Of a DNA stretch of 64,000 nt, positions 18,533 to 26,783 are shown piece after piece. The DNA comes from Kitasatospora atroaurantiaca (GTDB taxonomy: Bacteria > Actinomycetota > Actinomycetes > Streptomycetales > Streptomycetaceae): positions 1,364,001 to 1,428,000 of the forward strand of contig NZ_VIVR01000001.1 of assembly GCF_007828955.1 (NCBI RefSeq), written 5' to 3'. A model generated the notes under the pieces. That model saw only the letters and a list, made by a program, of their open reading frames with translations. It did not search any database and was not told where the DNA came from. A program made the position numbers and the translations under genes. Position 1 is the first letter of the stretch; each line of letters opens with the position of its first letter.

Positions 18533-18814
18533 ATGCCACACCCCGACACCCTGCAGGACAGGTCTGCGGGCGTCCCGCCGCCCGCCCTCGACACGGATGT
18601 GCTGGTGCGGGAGCTGGAGCAGCTGCACCGCACGCGGCACGAGACCTTCCTCTGGGGTTCCGACGACGCCTTGCAACGGCACACCCTGCGGATGGGGCAG
18701 TTGGAGGCCGAGTACCTGCGGCGCTACCCGTACCGCCAGGTGTCGGCCGGGCGGACCAGGGCGGGCGCCCGGGCCCGGGACGCCGCCGCACGAGCGGAGT
18801 CCAAACCCGAGTGA
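18533..18814 (+). CDS. Small DUF6158-like protein
   Basis: A 93-residue soluble protein rich in Arg and Leu. The stretch LVRELEQLHRTRHETFLWGS followed by LEAEYLRRYP fits my recollection of DUF6158, a short actinobacterial family of unknown function. Predicted mostly helical. The ATG has a strong AGGAGG at 18521-18526. It is divergent from the PHP gene and followed by a dehydrogenase gene after 69 bp, with no sign of functional linkage. Confidence 0.72.
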   Translation: MPHPDTLQDRSAGVPPPALDTDVLVRELEQLHRTRHETFLWGSDDALQRHTLRMGQLEAEYLRRYPYRQVSAGRTRAGARARDAAARAESKPE

Positions 18815-18883
18815 GCGCCGGTCGCGCCGACCGCGCCCGGTAGCCCCTGGTAACCCCGGATCCCGGTAACCCTGGAGCTCAGC

Positions 18884-20293
18884 ATGCCCATCGCAACCGT
18901 CAACCCCGCGACCGGCGAGACCCTGGAGACCTTCCAACCGCTGGACCGCGACGCCTTGGAGGTGCGCCTGGCCCGTGCGGAGGCCGCGTTCCGCGACTAC
19001 CGGACCACCGGCTTCGAGCACCGGGCCGAGCTGCTGCGGCGCGCCGCCGACGTCATGGACGCCTACCAGGACCAGCTGGCCCGCACGGTGACCACCGAGA
19101 TGGGCAAGCCGCTCGCGCAAGCCAAGGCCGAGACGGCCAAGTGCGCCAAGGCCCTGCGCTGGTACGCCGACCACGGTGCCGCCCTGATCGCCGACGAGCT
19201 CCCGGGCGAGGGCGACGTCGCGGACTCCGGCGCGACGGCCGCGTACGTCCGCTACCGCCCGCTCGGGCCGGTGCTGGCCGTGATGCCGTGGAACTTCCCG
19301 CTCTGGCAGGTGATCCGCTTCGCCGCGCCCGCGCTGATGGCGGGCAACGTCGGCCTGCTCAAGCACGCCTCCAACGTGCCCCGGACGGCGCTGGCGCTGG
19401 AGGAGCTGTTCCACCGCGCCGGGGCACCCGAGGGCGTCTTCCAGACGCTGCTGATCGGCACCGACGCGGTCGGGGACGTGATCCGCGACGACCGGGTCGT
19501 CGCGGTGACCCTGACCGGCAGCGAGGGGGCCGGGCGGGCGGTCGCGGCGGCGGCCGGGGACGCACTGAAGAAGACCGTGATGGAGCTGGGCGGCAGCGAC
19601 CCCTTCGTCGTCCTGCCCAGCGCCGACCTGACGGCCGCCGTCCGGACGGCGGTGCGGGCGCGGACCCAGAACAACGGCCAGTCCTGCATCGCGGCCAAGC
19701 GCTTCATCGTGCACTCGGACGTCTACCCCCGGTTCGCCGTCGAGTTCGCCGACGCCATGAGCGCCCTGCGGGTCGGGGACCCGATGGACGCGGAGACCGA
19801 GATCGGCCCGCTGGCGACCCGGCAGGGCCGGGACGACCTGGCGGCGCTGGTCGCGGACGCGCTGGCCCACGGCGCCACCGCCGAGGCCGGCGGCCTGCAC
19901 TCCGGCGGACCCGAGCTCTCGGACGTGTCGGGCGGCTGGTACTACCCGCCGACCGTCCTCACCAACATCACCCCGGAGATGCGGATCCACCACGAGGAGG
20001 CCTTCGGCCCGGTCGCCACCCTGTACCGGGTGAACAGCCTGGACGAGGCGATCGCCCTCGCCAACGACTCGCCGTACGGGCTGAGCTCCAACGTCTGGAC
20101 CACGGAGCCGGCCGAGCAGGAGCGCTGCGTGCGGGACATCGAGGCGGGCGGGGTGTTCTTCAACGGCATGACGGCCTCGCACCCCGCGCTGCCGTTCGGC
20201 GGCGTCAAGCGGTCCGGGTACGGGCGGGAGCTGAACGCGCACGGGATCCGCGAGTTCTGCAACGTCACCACCGTCTGGCTCGGGCATATTTGA
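18884..20293 (+). CDS. NAD(P)+-dependent succinate-semialdehyde dehydrogenase family enzyme
   Basis: A 469-residue aldehyde dehydrogenase. The catalytic cysteine is Cys268 in NNGQSCIAAKR and the general base Glu234 in VMELGGSDPF; PWNFPLWQ (near residue 132) is the coenzyme-site motif. The sequence fits the group acting on succinic semialdehyde, i.e. the last step of the GABA shunt, but other aldehydes are possible. No transaminase or GABA permease is adjacent. A start codon for the following GNAT gene directly abuts the stop. Confidence 0.87.
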   Translation: MPIATVNPATGETLETFQPLDRDALEVRLARAEAAFRDYRTTGFEHRAELLRRAADVMDAYQDQLARTVTTEMGKPLAQAKAETAKCAKALRWYADHGAALIADELPGEGDVADSGATAAYVRYRPLGPVLAVMPWNFPLWQVIRFAAPALMAGNVGLLKHASNVPRTALALEELFHRAGAPEGVFQTLLIGTDAVGDVIRDDRVVAVTLTGSEGAGRAVAAAAGDALKKTVMELGGSDPFVVLPSADLTAAVRTAVRARTQNNGQSCIAAKRFIVHSDVYPRFAVEFADAMSALRVGDPMDAETEIGPLATRQGRDDLAALVADALAHGATAEAGGLHSGGPELSDVSGGWYYPPTVLTNITPEMRIHHEEAFGPVATLYRVNSLDEAIALANDSPYGLSSNVWTTEPAEQERCVRDIEAGGVFFNGMTASHPALPFGGVKRSGYGRELNAHGIREFCNVTTVWLGHI

Positions 20294-20329
20294 GTGGCCG
20301 CCGCCCGCCCCACCGGGGACACTGGCCCG

Positions 20330-20836
20330 ATGCGCATCCGAGCAGTCGCCGTTGAGGAGCTTCCCCTCCTCCAGGACATCGAGCGGGCCGCCGGGGAGTG
20401 CTTCCGCGGCATCGGCATGCCGGAGATCGCCGATGACGATCCCTTCCCGCTCGAGGAACTCGCCCGCTACCAGCGGGCCGGGCTGGCCTGGGTGGCGGCC
20501 GACGGAGCCGACCGTCCGGTGGCGTACCTCCTCGCCGATCCCGTCGACGGCAACCTCCACGTCGAGCAGGTCTCGGTCCACCCGGACAGCGCCCGCCGCC
20601 GGGTGGGCAGCTCGCTGCTGGACCACCTCGCAGCCCGGGCCGCGGCCGACGGGACACCTGCGCTCACCCTGACCACGTTCGCCCACGTGCCGTGGAACGC
20701 CCCCTACTACGCTCGCTTCGGCTTCCAGCAGCTGGACGAGAGCGTTCTCACCCCCGGCCTCCGGGAGATCCGGCGGCGCGAGGCCGCCCACGGCCTGGAC
20801 CGCTGGCCGCGGGTCTGCATGCGGCGTGCCCTGTAG
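20330..20836 (+). CDS. GNAT-family N-acetyltransferase
   Basis: A 168-residue acetyltransferase with the GNAT core: VEQVSVHPDSARRRVGSSLL is motif A, the acetyl-CoA pyrophosphate loop, and NAPYYARFGF is the C-terminal motif B. Acceptor unknown. The ATG at 20330 is preceded by GGGGA; a GTG at 20294, directly after the dehydrogenase stop, would add 12 residues and is a real alternative. Probably co-transcribed with the dehydrogenase. Confidence 0.82.
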   Translation: MRIRAVAVEELPLLQDIERAAGECFRGIGMPEIADDDPFPLEELARYQRAGLAWVAADGADRPVAYLLADPVDGNLHVEQVSVHPDSARRRVGSSLLDHLAARAAADGTPALTLTTFAHVPWNAPYYARFGFQQLDESVLTPGLREIRRREAAHGLDRWPRVCMRRAL

Positions 20837-20852
20837 GCGAGGCAGCAGGGGT

Positions 20853-20943
20853 AACCACAGGGGCGCGGGGAACTGCGCGAGACCGGAAGGCAACGACCTG
20901 TGCCCTCCCGTTTCGCGCAGTTCCCCGCGCCCTGGGATACCCG
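20853..20943. repeat. Palindromic intergenic repeat, copy 1 (convergent gene end)
   Basis: A long imperfect palindrome: GGGGCGCGGGGAACTGCGCGA on one side and its complement (TCGCGCAGTTCCCCGCGCCC, slightly altered) on the other, about 25 bases apart, flanked by AACCACA and GGGATAC. A second copy is at 25005-25113 with the same flanks. This type of repeat is common between genes in Streptomyces. Here it separates the convergent GNAT and ku genes, so a strong hairpin terminator is likely. Confidence 0.85.
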
Positions 20944-20981
20944 ATCGCGGAGCCGCCGGGCAGGCAGCAACGGTAGGCCGG

Positions 20982-22037
20982 TCAGGACACCGCGTGCAGG
21001 CGCCGACCGGGCCTGGCGGCAGCCTCCAGCGCCTGCTGCAGCTCGTCGCGGGTCATCGTCGACCGGCCCTGGATGCCCTGCTCGGTGGCGAGGCGGTACA
21101 GATCGGCCTTGCTGAGCTTCGACAGGTCGGGCTGTTCCTCCTTCGCCCGCTTCGCCGTCGTGCCGCCCTTCGCCGAGGACGTGCCGGCGGCCTTCGCCTT
21201 GGCCTTGCGGGCGGGCCGTTCCGCCTTCTCACCGTCGCCCGCCTCGGCCTGCTCCCGCCCGCCGGCCTGGCTGAGGCTGCGCTGCAGCACGTCCATCAGG
21301 TCGACGACGTTGGTCGACTCGGGCGCCGGCTCCGCGGTCACGGTCTCCTTGCCGGAAAGCTTGGCCTCGACGAGCTCGCGGACCTGTTCGCCGAAGGTGT
21401 CGTGATACTCCTCGGGGTCCCAGTCGATGCTGAGCGCCTCGATCAGCTGCCGGGCGGCCGCCAGCTCCTTCTCGCGAGGCTCGGCCTGCTCGGGGAGGTT
21501 GTCGACCTCGCGGCGCGGGTCACGGACCTCCTCGGCGTAGTGCATGGTCTGCAGCACCAGCAGGTCCTCCTCGGCCCTGACCCCCGCGAGGTACTGCTTG
21601 CCGCGCATCGAGAAGGTCGCCAGCCCGGCCCGGCCGGTCTCGGCCAGCGCCCGGTGCAGCAGCGCGTACACATGGGCGTACTCCTTGCCCCGCGGGCCCA
21701 GGTAGTACGTCTTGTCGAAGAAGATCGGGTCCACCTGCTCCAGCTCGACGAAGCCGCGGATCTCGATCGTGTGGGAGCGGCCGGGCGAGAGGTCCTCCAG
21801 CTCCGACGGCTCGAACACCACGTACTCACCCTCGGCGATCTCGTAGCCCTTCACGATGTCGCCGTACGCGACCTCCTTGCCGGTGCGCTCGTTCACCCGC
21901 AGGTTGCGCACCCGGTCGGAGGTGCCGCGCTCCAGCTGCCGGAAGTGCGGGGAGTGGTCCTCGGTGGCCGAGTAGAGCCCCACCGGGACGGTGACCAGCC
22001 CGAAGCTCAGCGTGCCGGTCCAGATCGGCCTGGCCAT
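20982..22037 (-). CDS. ku: Ku protein of bacterial non-homologous end joining
   Basis: A 351-residue Ku homologue that binds DNA ends as a homodimer and recruits the ligase and polymerase. The N-terminus (WTGTLSFGLVTVPVGLY) opens the beta-barrel core, which runs to about residue 255. A Lys/Ala/Glu-rich linker follows, then a short helical module (LSKADLYRLATEQGI) like SAP/HeH DNA-binding motifs, as in other extended actinomycete Ku proteins. Divergent from the ligase gene, 119 bp apart, consistent with joint control. Confidence 0.94.
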   Translation of the reverse strand: MARPIWTGTLSFGLVTVPVGLYSATEDHSPHFRQLERGTSDRVRNLRVNERTGKEVAYGDIVKGYEIAEGEYVVFEPSELEDLSPGRSHTIEIRGFVELEQVDPIFFDKTYYLGPRGKEYAHVYALLHRALAETGRAGLATFSMRGKQYLAGVRAEEDLLVLQTMHYAEEVRDPRREVDNLPEQAEPREKELAAARQLIEALSIDWDPEEYHDTFGEQVRELVEAKLSGKETVTAEPAPESTNVVDLMDVLQRSLSQAGGREQAEAGDGEKAERPARKAKAKAAGTSSAKGGTTAKRAKEEQPDLSKLSKADLYRLATEQGIQGRSTMTRDELQQALEAAARPGRRLHAVS

Positions 22038-22156
22038 GGTCGGCCTCCTCGGTGTGCGTCGTGTTCACCGTCATGGTGCTCTCCCCCGCCGCCTCCGGCC
22101 AGCCGTCGGCGCTGGTCGGGGGCACCCTGGAGAGACAGGCAACGGAGGGCAGCAGA

Positions 22157-23134
22157 GTGACCGTCTCAGCAAGCCAGGCAGCCGGGCCCGTGCCGCTCCC
22201 GGGAGCGCTCAGCCCGATGCTCGCCACGCCGAGCCGGCGCCGGGAGTTCGACAGCGGCTGGATCCTGGAGCGCAAGCTGGACGGCGTCCGCGCGCTCGCG
22301 TACCGCGACGGCGACCAGGTCCGGCTGGTCTCCCGCAACGGCAAGTCGATCGAGGCCGGGTACCCGGAGCTGGTCGAGGCCCTCGCCGCGCAGCCCGTGC
22401 AGCGCTTCGTGGTGGACGGCGAGATCGTCGCCCTGGACAACCACGGCGTGACCAGCTTCGAGCTCCTGCAGCGCCGGATGCAGCTCCGTGACGCCGCCAG
22501 GGCGAGGGCGACCGGCGTCACGGTCACGTACTACCTCTTCGACCTGCTCCATCTGGAGGGGTACGACACCACCCGACTGCCGCTGCGCTCGCGCAAGCAG
22601 CTGCTGCGGCGTGCGATCCGCTTCGGCGGGCCGCTGCGCTACACCCTCCACCGGAACGCCGACGGCGAGGCGCCGCTGGCCGACGCCTGTGCGCGCGGCT
22701 GGGAGGGCCTGATCGCCAAGCGGGCCGAAGGGCCGTACGTGCAGCGGCGCTCGCCCGACTGGCTCAAGCTCAAATGCTCGGCCGCGCAGGAGCTGGTGAT
22801 CGGCGGCTTCACCGAGCCGGCCGGCAGCCGGGTGGGCTTCGGCGCCCTGCTGCTGGGCTACTTCGAGGACGGCCGCCTGCGGTACGCGGGCAAGGTCGGC
22901 ACCGGATTCGACGCCGCCACCCTGCACCGGCTCCGGGCCGCCATGGACGGCCTCGCCCGGTCCGACTCGCCGTTCGCCGACCCGGTACCGGAGCGGGACG
23001 CCCACTGGGTCGAGCCACGCCTGGTCGCCCAGGTCGCCTTCACCGACTGGACCAGGGACGGCCGCCTGCGGCATCCGCGCTTCCTCGCCCTCCGCGAGGA
23101 CAAGGACGCCCATGACGTGGTGCGGGAGCAGTGA
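22157..23134 (+). CDS. ATP-dependent DNA ligase (NHEJ type)
   Basis: A 325-residue ligase that seals DNA ends. The AMP-accepting lysine is Lys40 in ERKLDG; further nucleotidyltransferase motifs are VDGEIVAL (III), EGLIAKR (IV) and WLKLKC (V), followed by an OB-fold domain to the end. This is the minimal ligase module of LigD without polymerase or nuclease parts. GTG 22157 was chosen because GGAGG stands eight bases upstream; an in-frame ATG at 22052 would leave only 14 bp to the ku start and adds unrelated residues. Confidence 0.9.
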   Translation: MTVSASQAAGPVPLPGALSPMLATPSRRREFDSGWILERKLDGVRALAYRDGDQVRLVSRNGKSIEAGYPELVEALAAQPVQRFVVDGEIVALDNHGVTSFELLQRRMQLRDAARARATGVTVTYYLFDLLHLEGYDTTRLPLRSRKQLLRRAIRFGGPLRYTLHRNADGEAPLADACARGWEGLIAKRAEGPYVQRRSPDWLKLKCSAAQELVIGGFTEPAGSRVGFGALLLGYFEDGRLRYAGKVGTGFDAATLHRLRAAMDGLARSDSPFADPVPERDAHWVEPRLVAQVAFTDWTRDGRLRHPRFLALREDKDAHDVVREQ

Positions 23135-23137
23135 CCC

Positions 23138-23350
23138 GTGCACCACGACGACGCGGCGCCCCCACCCGACCGGACCACCTACCTGGTGACGTACACGCCG
23201 GCCGGCTCGCCCGGCACCCGCGAGGCCGAGGTCACCGTCGTGCCCGGCTACTCCCAGGAGAGCGACATCCCGCGCCTGCTCGCCGCCCGGCTCACCGGCG
23301 ACCCGGACGACGCGGTCCGCATCACCATCCGCTCCCTCCGACCGCTCTGA
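23138..23350 (+). CDS. Small hypothetical protein downstream of the ligase
   Basis: A 70-residue soluble acidic protein, starting with GTG three bases after the ligase stop, so probably in the same transcript. No family recognised. Predicted mixed beta/alpha: TTYLVTYTPAGSPGTREAEV reads as two strands, and the C-terminus RITIRSLRPL as a third. The close spacing is the main support for it being a real gene. Confidence 0.55.
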   Translation: MHHDDAAPPPDRTTYLVTYTPAGSPGTREAEVTVVPGYSQESDIPRLLAARLTGDPDDAVRITIRSLRPL

Positions 23351-23384
23351 GCGCGGGTGGATTTCACACGACCAGGAGGACGTC

Positions 23385-23942
23385 ATGGACGATCCGCAGC
23401 CGCCGCACTGCCCGCACTGCGGGCACGGGGACTGGCAGACGGTCCTCGGCCAGGACTTCGTCCAACTGGCCGCCCGTAGACGGCGGCAGGGGCTGGGCCT
23501 GGTGATGGCCTGCTGCCTGGCGCTGATCCCCTGGATCGTCTACCTCGCCACCACGCTGCCGGTGCACTACGAGTCACGGCAGTGGCGGCTCGCCTGGGTC
23601 GGCTTCGACATCGCGCTCCTGCTCGCGCTCGCGGCGACCGGCTGGTCGGGCTGGCAGCGCAGGCAGTTGGTCGTCCCGTGCGCCCTCGTCGCCTCCGTCC
23701 TCCTGCTCTGCGACGCGTGGTTCGACGTCATGCTGGCCTGGGGAACCGACGACCTGTGGCTGAGCCTCGCCTCCGCGCTGCTGGTCGAACTCCCGTTGGC
23801 CGGGCTGCTGTTGAACCGGGTCCGGCTGATCCTCAAGCTCACGCTGAAGGTCTACTGGTACCGCGCCGGGATCCCCGGCGACCCGCCGCCCCTCCACCGG
23901 GCCACACTCTTCGCCGACCCGCGCCGCGATCCGCCGGGCTGA
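23385..23942 (+). CDS. Four-helix membrane protein with N-terminal zinc ribbon
   Basis: A 185-residue protein not assigned to a known family. Residues 9-14 read CPHCGH, half of a zinc ribbon; the second Cys pair of a classical ribbon is not evident. Four hydrophobic stretches follow (about residues 39-58, 69-87, 94-115 and 120-145), then a basic amphipathic segment and a Pro-rich tail. The ATG has AGGAGGACGTC upstream. Its stop overlaps the first readable codon of the AraC/DJ-1 remnant, which suggests that its own 3' end abuts a deletion point. Confidence 0.6.
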   Translation: MDDPQPPHCPHCGHGDWQTVLGQDFVQLAARRRRQGLGLVMACCLALIPWIVYLATTLPVHYESRQWRLAWVGFDIALLLALAATGWSGWQRRQLVVPCALVASVLLLCDAWFDVMLAWGTDDLWLSLASALLVELPLAGLLLNRVRLILKLTLKVYWYRAGIPGDPPPLHRATLFADPRRDPPG

Positions 23943-24340
23943 CCTTCGCGCGCGCCTTCGCCGCCGAGGTCGGCGTGACGCCGGGTCGATATGTCGATGG
24001 CATCAGGCTGGAGACAGCCCGCCGCCTGCTCGAGGACAAGGGACGCCAGGCGGCCTCGCACTGGCTGACCCTCGACCAGTTGCCCGGCCTCGGTGCGGCC
24101 CCGAGCCCGGACCGGGTGGTGTTCGACGGCAAGTACGCGACCGCCGCCGGAGTTTCGTCCGGTATCGATCTCGCGCTGCACCTGGCCGGCCGGATCGCCG
24201 GGGACCGCGTCGCCCAGGCCATCCAGCTGGGCACCGAGTACGACCCCCAACCCCCGTACTCCGCAGGCTCCCCGGCCACCGCTCCGGCCGAGGTGGTCGC
24301 CGCACTGCGGGCCGACAAGGCCCGCATCATGGGAGCCTGA
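23939..24340 (+). pseudogene. Fused remnant of an AraC-type regulator and a DJ-1/PfpI protein
   Basis: The frame has no own start. Its first 33 codons (LTFARAFAAEVGVTPGRY ... LETARRLLED) are a fragment of the AraC helix-turn-helix domain; from KGRQAASHWLTLDQLPG on it is the C-terminal half of a DJ-1/PfpI glutamine-amidotransferase-like protein (VVFDGKYATAAGVSSGIDLAL, VAQAIQLGTEYDPQPPY), ending at TGA. In GlxA-type regulators the order is the reverse, so this looks like a deletion that joined two neighbouring genes in frame. The catalytic cysteine region of DJ-1 is missing. Probably non-functional. Confidence 0.65.
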
Positions 24341-24362
24341 GCCGGGGTCGACACACCGTCAG

Positions 24363-24421
24363 TTGTTCAAAGTAGAACCATCATGTACGGTCAAGCCAGA
24401 CCGATGGTTCGAATTTGAACC
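24363..24421 (+). promoter_or_regulatory. doxX promoter with two MarR-type operator sites
   Basis: TTGTTC (24363-24368), a 17-bp spacer and TACGGT (24386-24391) form the promoter. Operator 1, GTTCAAAGTAGAAC (24365-24378), covers the -35; operator 2, GGTTCGAATTTGAACC (24406-24421), covers the start region. The same promoter spacing and paired sites precede the dioxygenase gene at 59596 beside a MarR gene, so that MarR protein is the likely regulator. Confidence 0.7.
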
Positions 24422-24451
24422 ACAGTGCCCGAGACGGGAGAGAGCCCCTTC

Positions 24452-24997
24452 ATGTCGACCCTCACCGCCCCGCAGAACGCCTCCGCAGACAGCCGACGAC
24501 CGAGCGCCTCCCCCCACGGATACGACGCCGGACTCCTGCTGCTGCGCCTTGTGCTCGGCCTCACCATGGCGGCGCACGGCACACAGAAGCTCTTCGGCTG
24601 GTTCGGCGGCTTCGGCCTCGACGCGACCGGCCGGTTCTTCACCGCCAGCGGCTACCCGTCGGGCCGCACCATGGCCGCCGTGGCCGGGCTCACCGAGACC
24701 TTCGGCGGGCTGGGCGTGGCCGTCGGCCTGCTGACACCGCTGGCCGGTGCGGCCCTGGTCGGCACGATGCTCAACGCCCTCGCCGTCACCTGGGGCGGCG
24801 GCTTCTTCGCGCCGAAGGGCTCGGAGTACGAGTGGCTGCTCACCGCAGCGGCGGCGGCAGTCGCACTGACCGGCCCGGGCCGATACGCCGTGGACCACTT
24901 CGTCCCGGTCCTGCGCTCGCACCGGCTGGCCCGCGGCGTGGCCGCCCTGGGGCTCGGCGTGATCCTGGCCGGCGTGGTGCTGCTGCTCCGCAACTAG
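24452..24997 (+). CDS. DoxX-family membrane protein
   Basis: A 181-residue integral membrane protein with four helices; GLLLLRLVLGLTMAAHGTQK near residue 25 is the typical DoxX opening and LFGWFGGFGLDATGRFF follows in the first loop. DoxX proteins include CatD of B. subtilis, part of a catechol/quinone defence pair with a ring-cleaving dioxygenase, and quinone-linked oxidoreductase components. Start set at ATG 24452 with GGGAGAGA upstream rather than the earlier GTG at 24425. Single gene; its operator pair links it to the MarR/dioxygenase pair at 59-60 kb. Confidence 0.85.
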   Translation: MSTLTAPQNASADSRRPSASPHGYDAGLLLLRLVLGLTMAAHGTQKLFGWFGGFGLDATGRFFTASGYPSGRTMAAVAGLTETFGGLGVAVGLLTPLAGAALVGTMLNALAVTWGGGFFAPKGSEYEWLLTAAAAAVALTGPGRYAVDHFVPVLRSHRLARGVAALGLGVILAGVVLLLRN

Positions 24998-25004
24998 ACG
25001 GGGC

Positions 25005-25113
25005 AACCACAGGGGCGCGGGGCCCTGCTTGATGAACTGCGTGCGCGAGATCGGAAGGCGACGACCTGTGCCCTTCCGGTTTCGCGAAGTTCCCCGCGCC
25101 CCTGGGATACCCC
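25005..25113. repeat. Palindromic intergenic repeat, copy 2 (convergent gene end)
   Basis: Same element as at 20853-20943: identical AACCACAGGGGCGCGGGG left end and CCCCGCGCCC...GGGATAC right end, and a shared GGAAGGC-ACGACCTGTGCCC centre. It differs by about 12 inserted bases (CCCTGCTTGATG) in the left arm and a changed base in the right arm. It lies between the convergent doxX and amidohydrolase genes. Confidence 0.85.
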
Positions 25114-25120
25114 GAAGCCG

Positions 25121-26755
25121 CTAGGCCGAGTGCACCAACTCCCCGCCCACGTACGTCTGCAGGACCCGCGCCTCGGCGATCTCCTCCGGCGGTCCGTCGA
25201 AGACGTCCCGGTCGAGCACCACCAGGTCGGCCAGGTTGCCGGCCCGCAGACTGCCCGCATCGTCCAGCCCGTTGACGTGGGCCGAGCCTGCCGTGTAGGC
25301 CGCGAGAGCCGTGCCGAGATCCAGCCGCTGCTCCGGCAGGAAGACCCTGCCACCGGTGGCGCCGGGCTCCGTGCGGTTGACGGCGACATGGATCCCGGCG
25401 ATCGGGTCCGGGCTGCTGACCGGCCAGTCGCTGCCGGCGGCCAGCGTGGCCCCGGCGCGCAGCAGATCGCCGAACGGGTACTGCCAGGCGGCGCGTTCGG
25501 GCCCGAGGAAGGGGATCGTCAGCTCGTCCATCTGCGGCTCGTGGGCGGCCCAGAGCGGCTGGATGTTGGCGATCGCGCCGAGCCCGGCGAAGCGCGGCAG
25601 GTCACTCGGGTGGACGACCTGCAGGTGGGCGAGATGGTGCCGGGTGCCGCGTCGGCCGTTGGCGGTCCGGGCGGCCTCGACGGCGTCCAGCGCCTCCCGT
25701 ACGGCACGGTCGCCCAGGGCGTGGAAGTGCACCTGGAAGTCCAGCGCGTCCAGCTCGGTGACGTACGAGCGCAGCGCCTCCGGGTCGACGAAGCTCAGCC
25801 CGCTGTTGGCCGTGGCGCAGCCGCAGCCGTCCAGGTAGGGGCTGGTCATCGCGGCGGTGAAGTTCTCGGTGATGCCGTCCTGCATGATCTTCACCGAGCT
25901 CGCCCGGAACCTGCCGTGCCTCAACTCGGCCCGGCGCTCCACCAGTTCGGGGATCTGCTCGGCGCCCCTGGCGCGGTCCCACCAGAGCGCTCCGGTGACC
26001 CTGGCCGTCAGGGTGCCGGCGCGGGCGGCGGACAGGTAGGCGTCCGAGGGGTCGGGCTGGCCGTTGAAGACGCCGAGCAGGGCGTCCTGCCAGCCCGTGA
26101 TGCCGAGGGAGTGCAGCAGCCGCTGCGCTCGCAGCAGCCCGTTCAGGCGGTCGGCGGCGGTGCTCGGCGGCACCAGACGGGCGACCAGGCCGGTGGCTCC
26201 CTCCTGGAGGGCGCCGCTCGGGGTGCCGTCCGGCTCGCGCTCGATCCGGCCGTCCGCGGGGTCGGGGGTGTCCCTGCTGAGCCCGGCCAGTTCCAGGGCA
26301 CGGGTGTTGGCCCAGGCGCCGTGGTGGTCGCGGTTGAGCAGGTACACCGGACGGTCGGCGACCACGCTGTCGAGCAACTGCCGGGTGGGGAGCCCGCCCT
26401 GGAAGCTCTCCAGCGACCAGCCGCTCCCGGTGATCCAGGGACGTTCCGGGTGGGCGTCGGCGTACTCGCGGATGCGCCGCAGGTACTCGTCCGTCCCGGT
26501 GGTGCCGGTGAGGTCGCACTCGCTGAGTTCGGAGCCGCCGTACACGGCGTGGATGTGGGCGTCCTGGAAGCCGGGGATCAGCAACCTGCCGCGCAGGTCG
26601 ACGACTTCGGTCTTCGGTCCGATCAACTCCCGGACCTCGTCGTGGCCGACGGCGGTGATCCGTTCGCCCGTGACGGCGAGGCTGCTCGCCCGCGTGCGTG
26701 CCGAGTCGGCCGTGAGGACGGGGCCGCCGGTGAAGACCAGATCGGCGTGGGTCAT
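25121..26755 (-). CDS. YtcJ-like amidohydrolase
   Basis: A 544-residue member of the metal-dependent amidohydrolase superfamily, of the group containing YtcJ and N-substituted formamide deformylase. Metal and catalytic motifs: GFQDAHIH near residue 66, a carboxylated-lysine candidate in SVKIMQDG near 285, HFHALGDRAV near 345, HLAHLQ near 373, and the late Asp in AGSDWPVSSPDP near 443. No signal peptide. It follows the APC permease gene by 28 bp on the same strand, so permease and hydrolase probably import and cleave the same amide- or amine-containing compound; the divergent TetR gene is the likely controller. Stop codon is TAG. Confidence 0.85.
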   Translation of the reverse strand: MTHADLVFTGGPVLTADSARTRASSLAVTGERITAVGHDEVRELIGPKTEVVDLRGRLLIPGFQDAHIHAVYGGSELSECDLTGTTGTDEYLRRIREYADAHPERPWITGSGWSLESFQGGLPTRQLLDSVVADRPVYLLNRDHHGAWANTRALELAGLSRDTPDPADGRIEREPDGTPSGALQEGATGLVARLVPPSTAADRLNGLLRAQRLLHSLGITGWQDALLGVFNGQPDPSDAYLSAARAGTLTARVTGALWWDRARGAEQIPELVERRAELRHGRFRASSVKIMQDGITENFTAAMTSPYLDGCGCATANSGLSFVDPEALRSYVTELDALDFQVHFHALGDRAVREALDAVEAARTANGRRGTRHHLAHLQVVHPSDLPRFAGLGAIANIQPLWAAHEPQMDELTIPFLGPERAAWQYPFGDLLRAGATLAAGSDWPVSSPDPIAGIHVAVNRTEPGATGGRVFLPEQRLDLGTALAAYTAGSAHVNGLDDAGSLRAGNLADLVVLDRDVFDGPPEEIAEARVLQTYVGGELVHSA

Positions 26756-26783
26756 GAGTGGTGCTCCATGAGGGTGGGTGTGG

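Noticed and set aside
17381-20893. 1170-residue minus-strand frame upstream of the PHP gene
   Set aside because: Everything before residue 822 is antisense to the semialdehyde dehydrogenase and GNAT genes and lacks family features.
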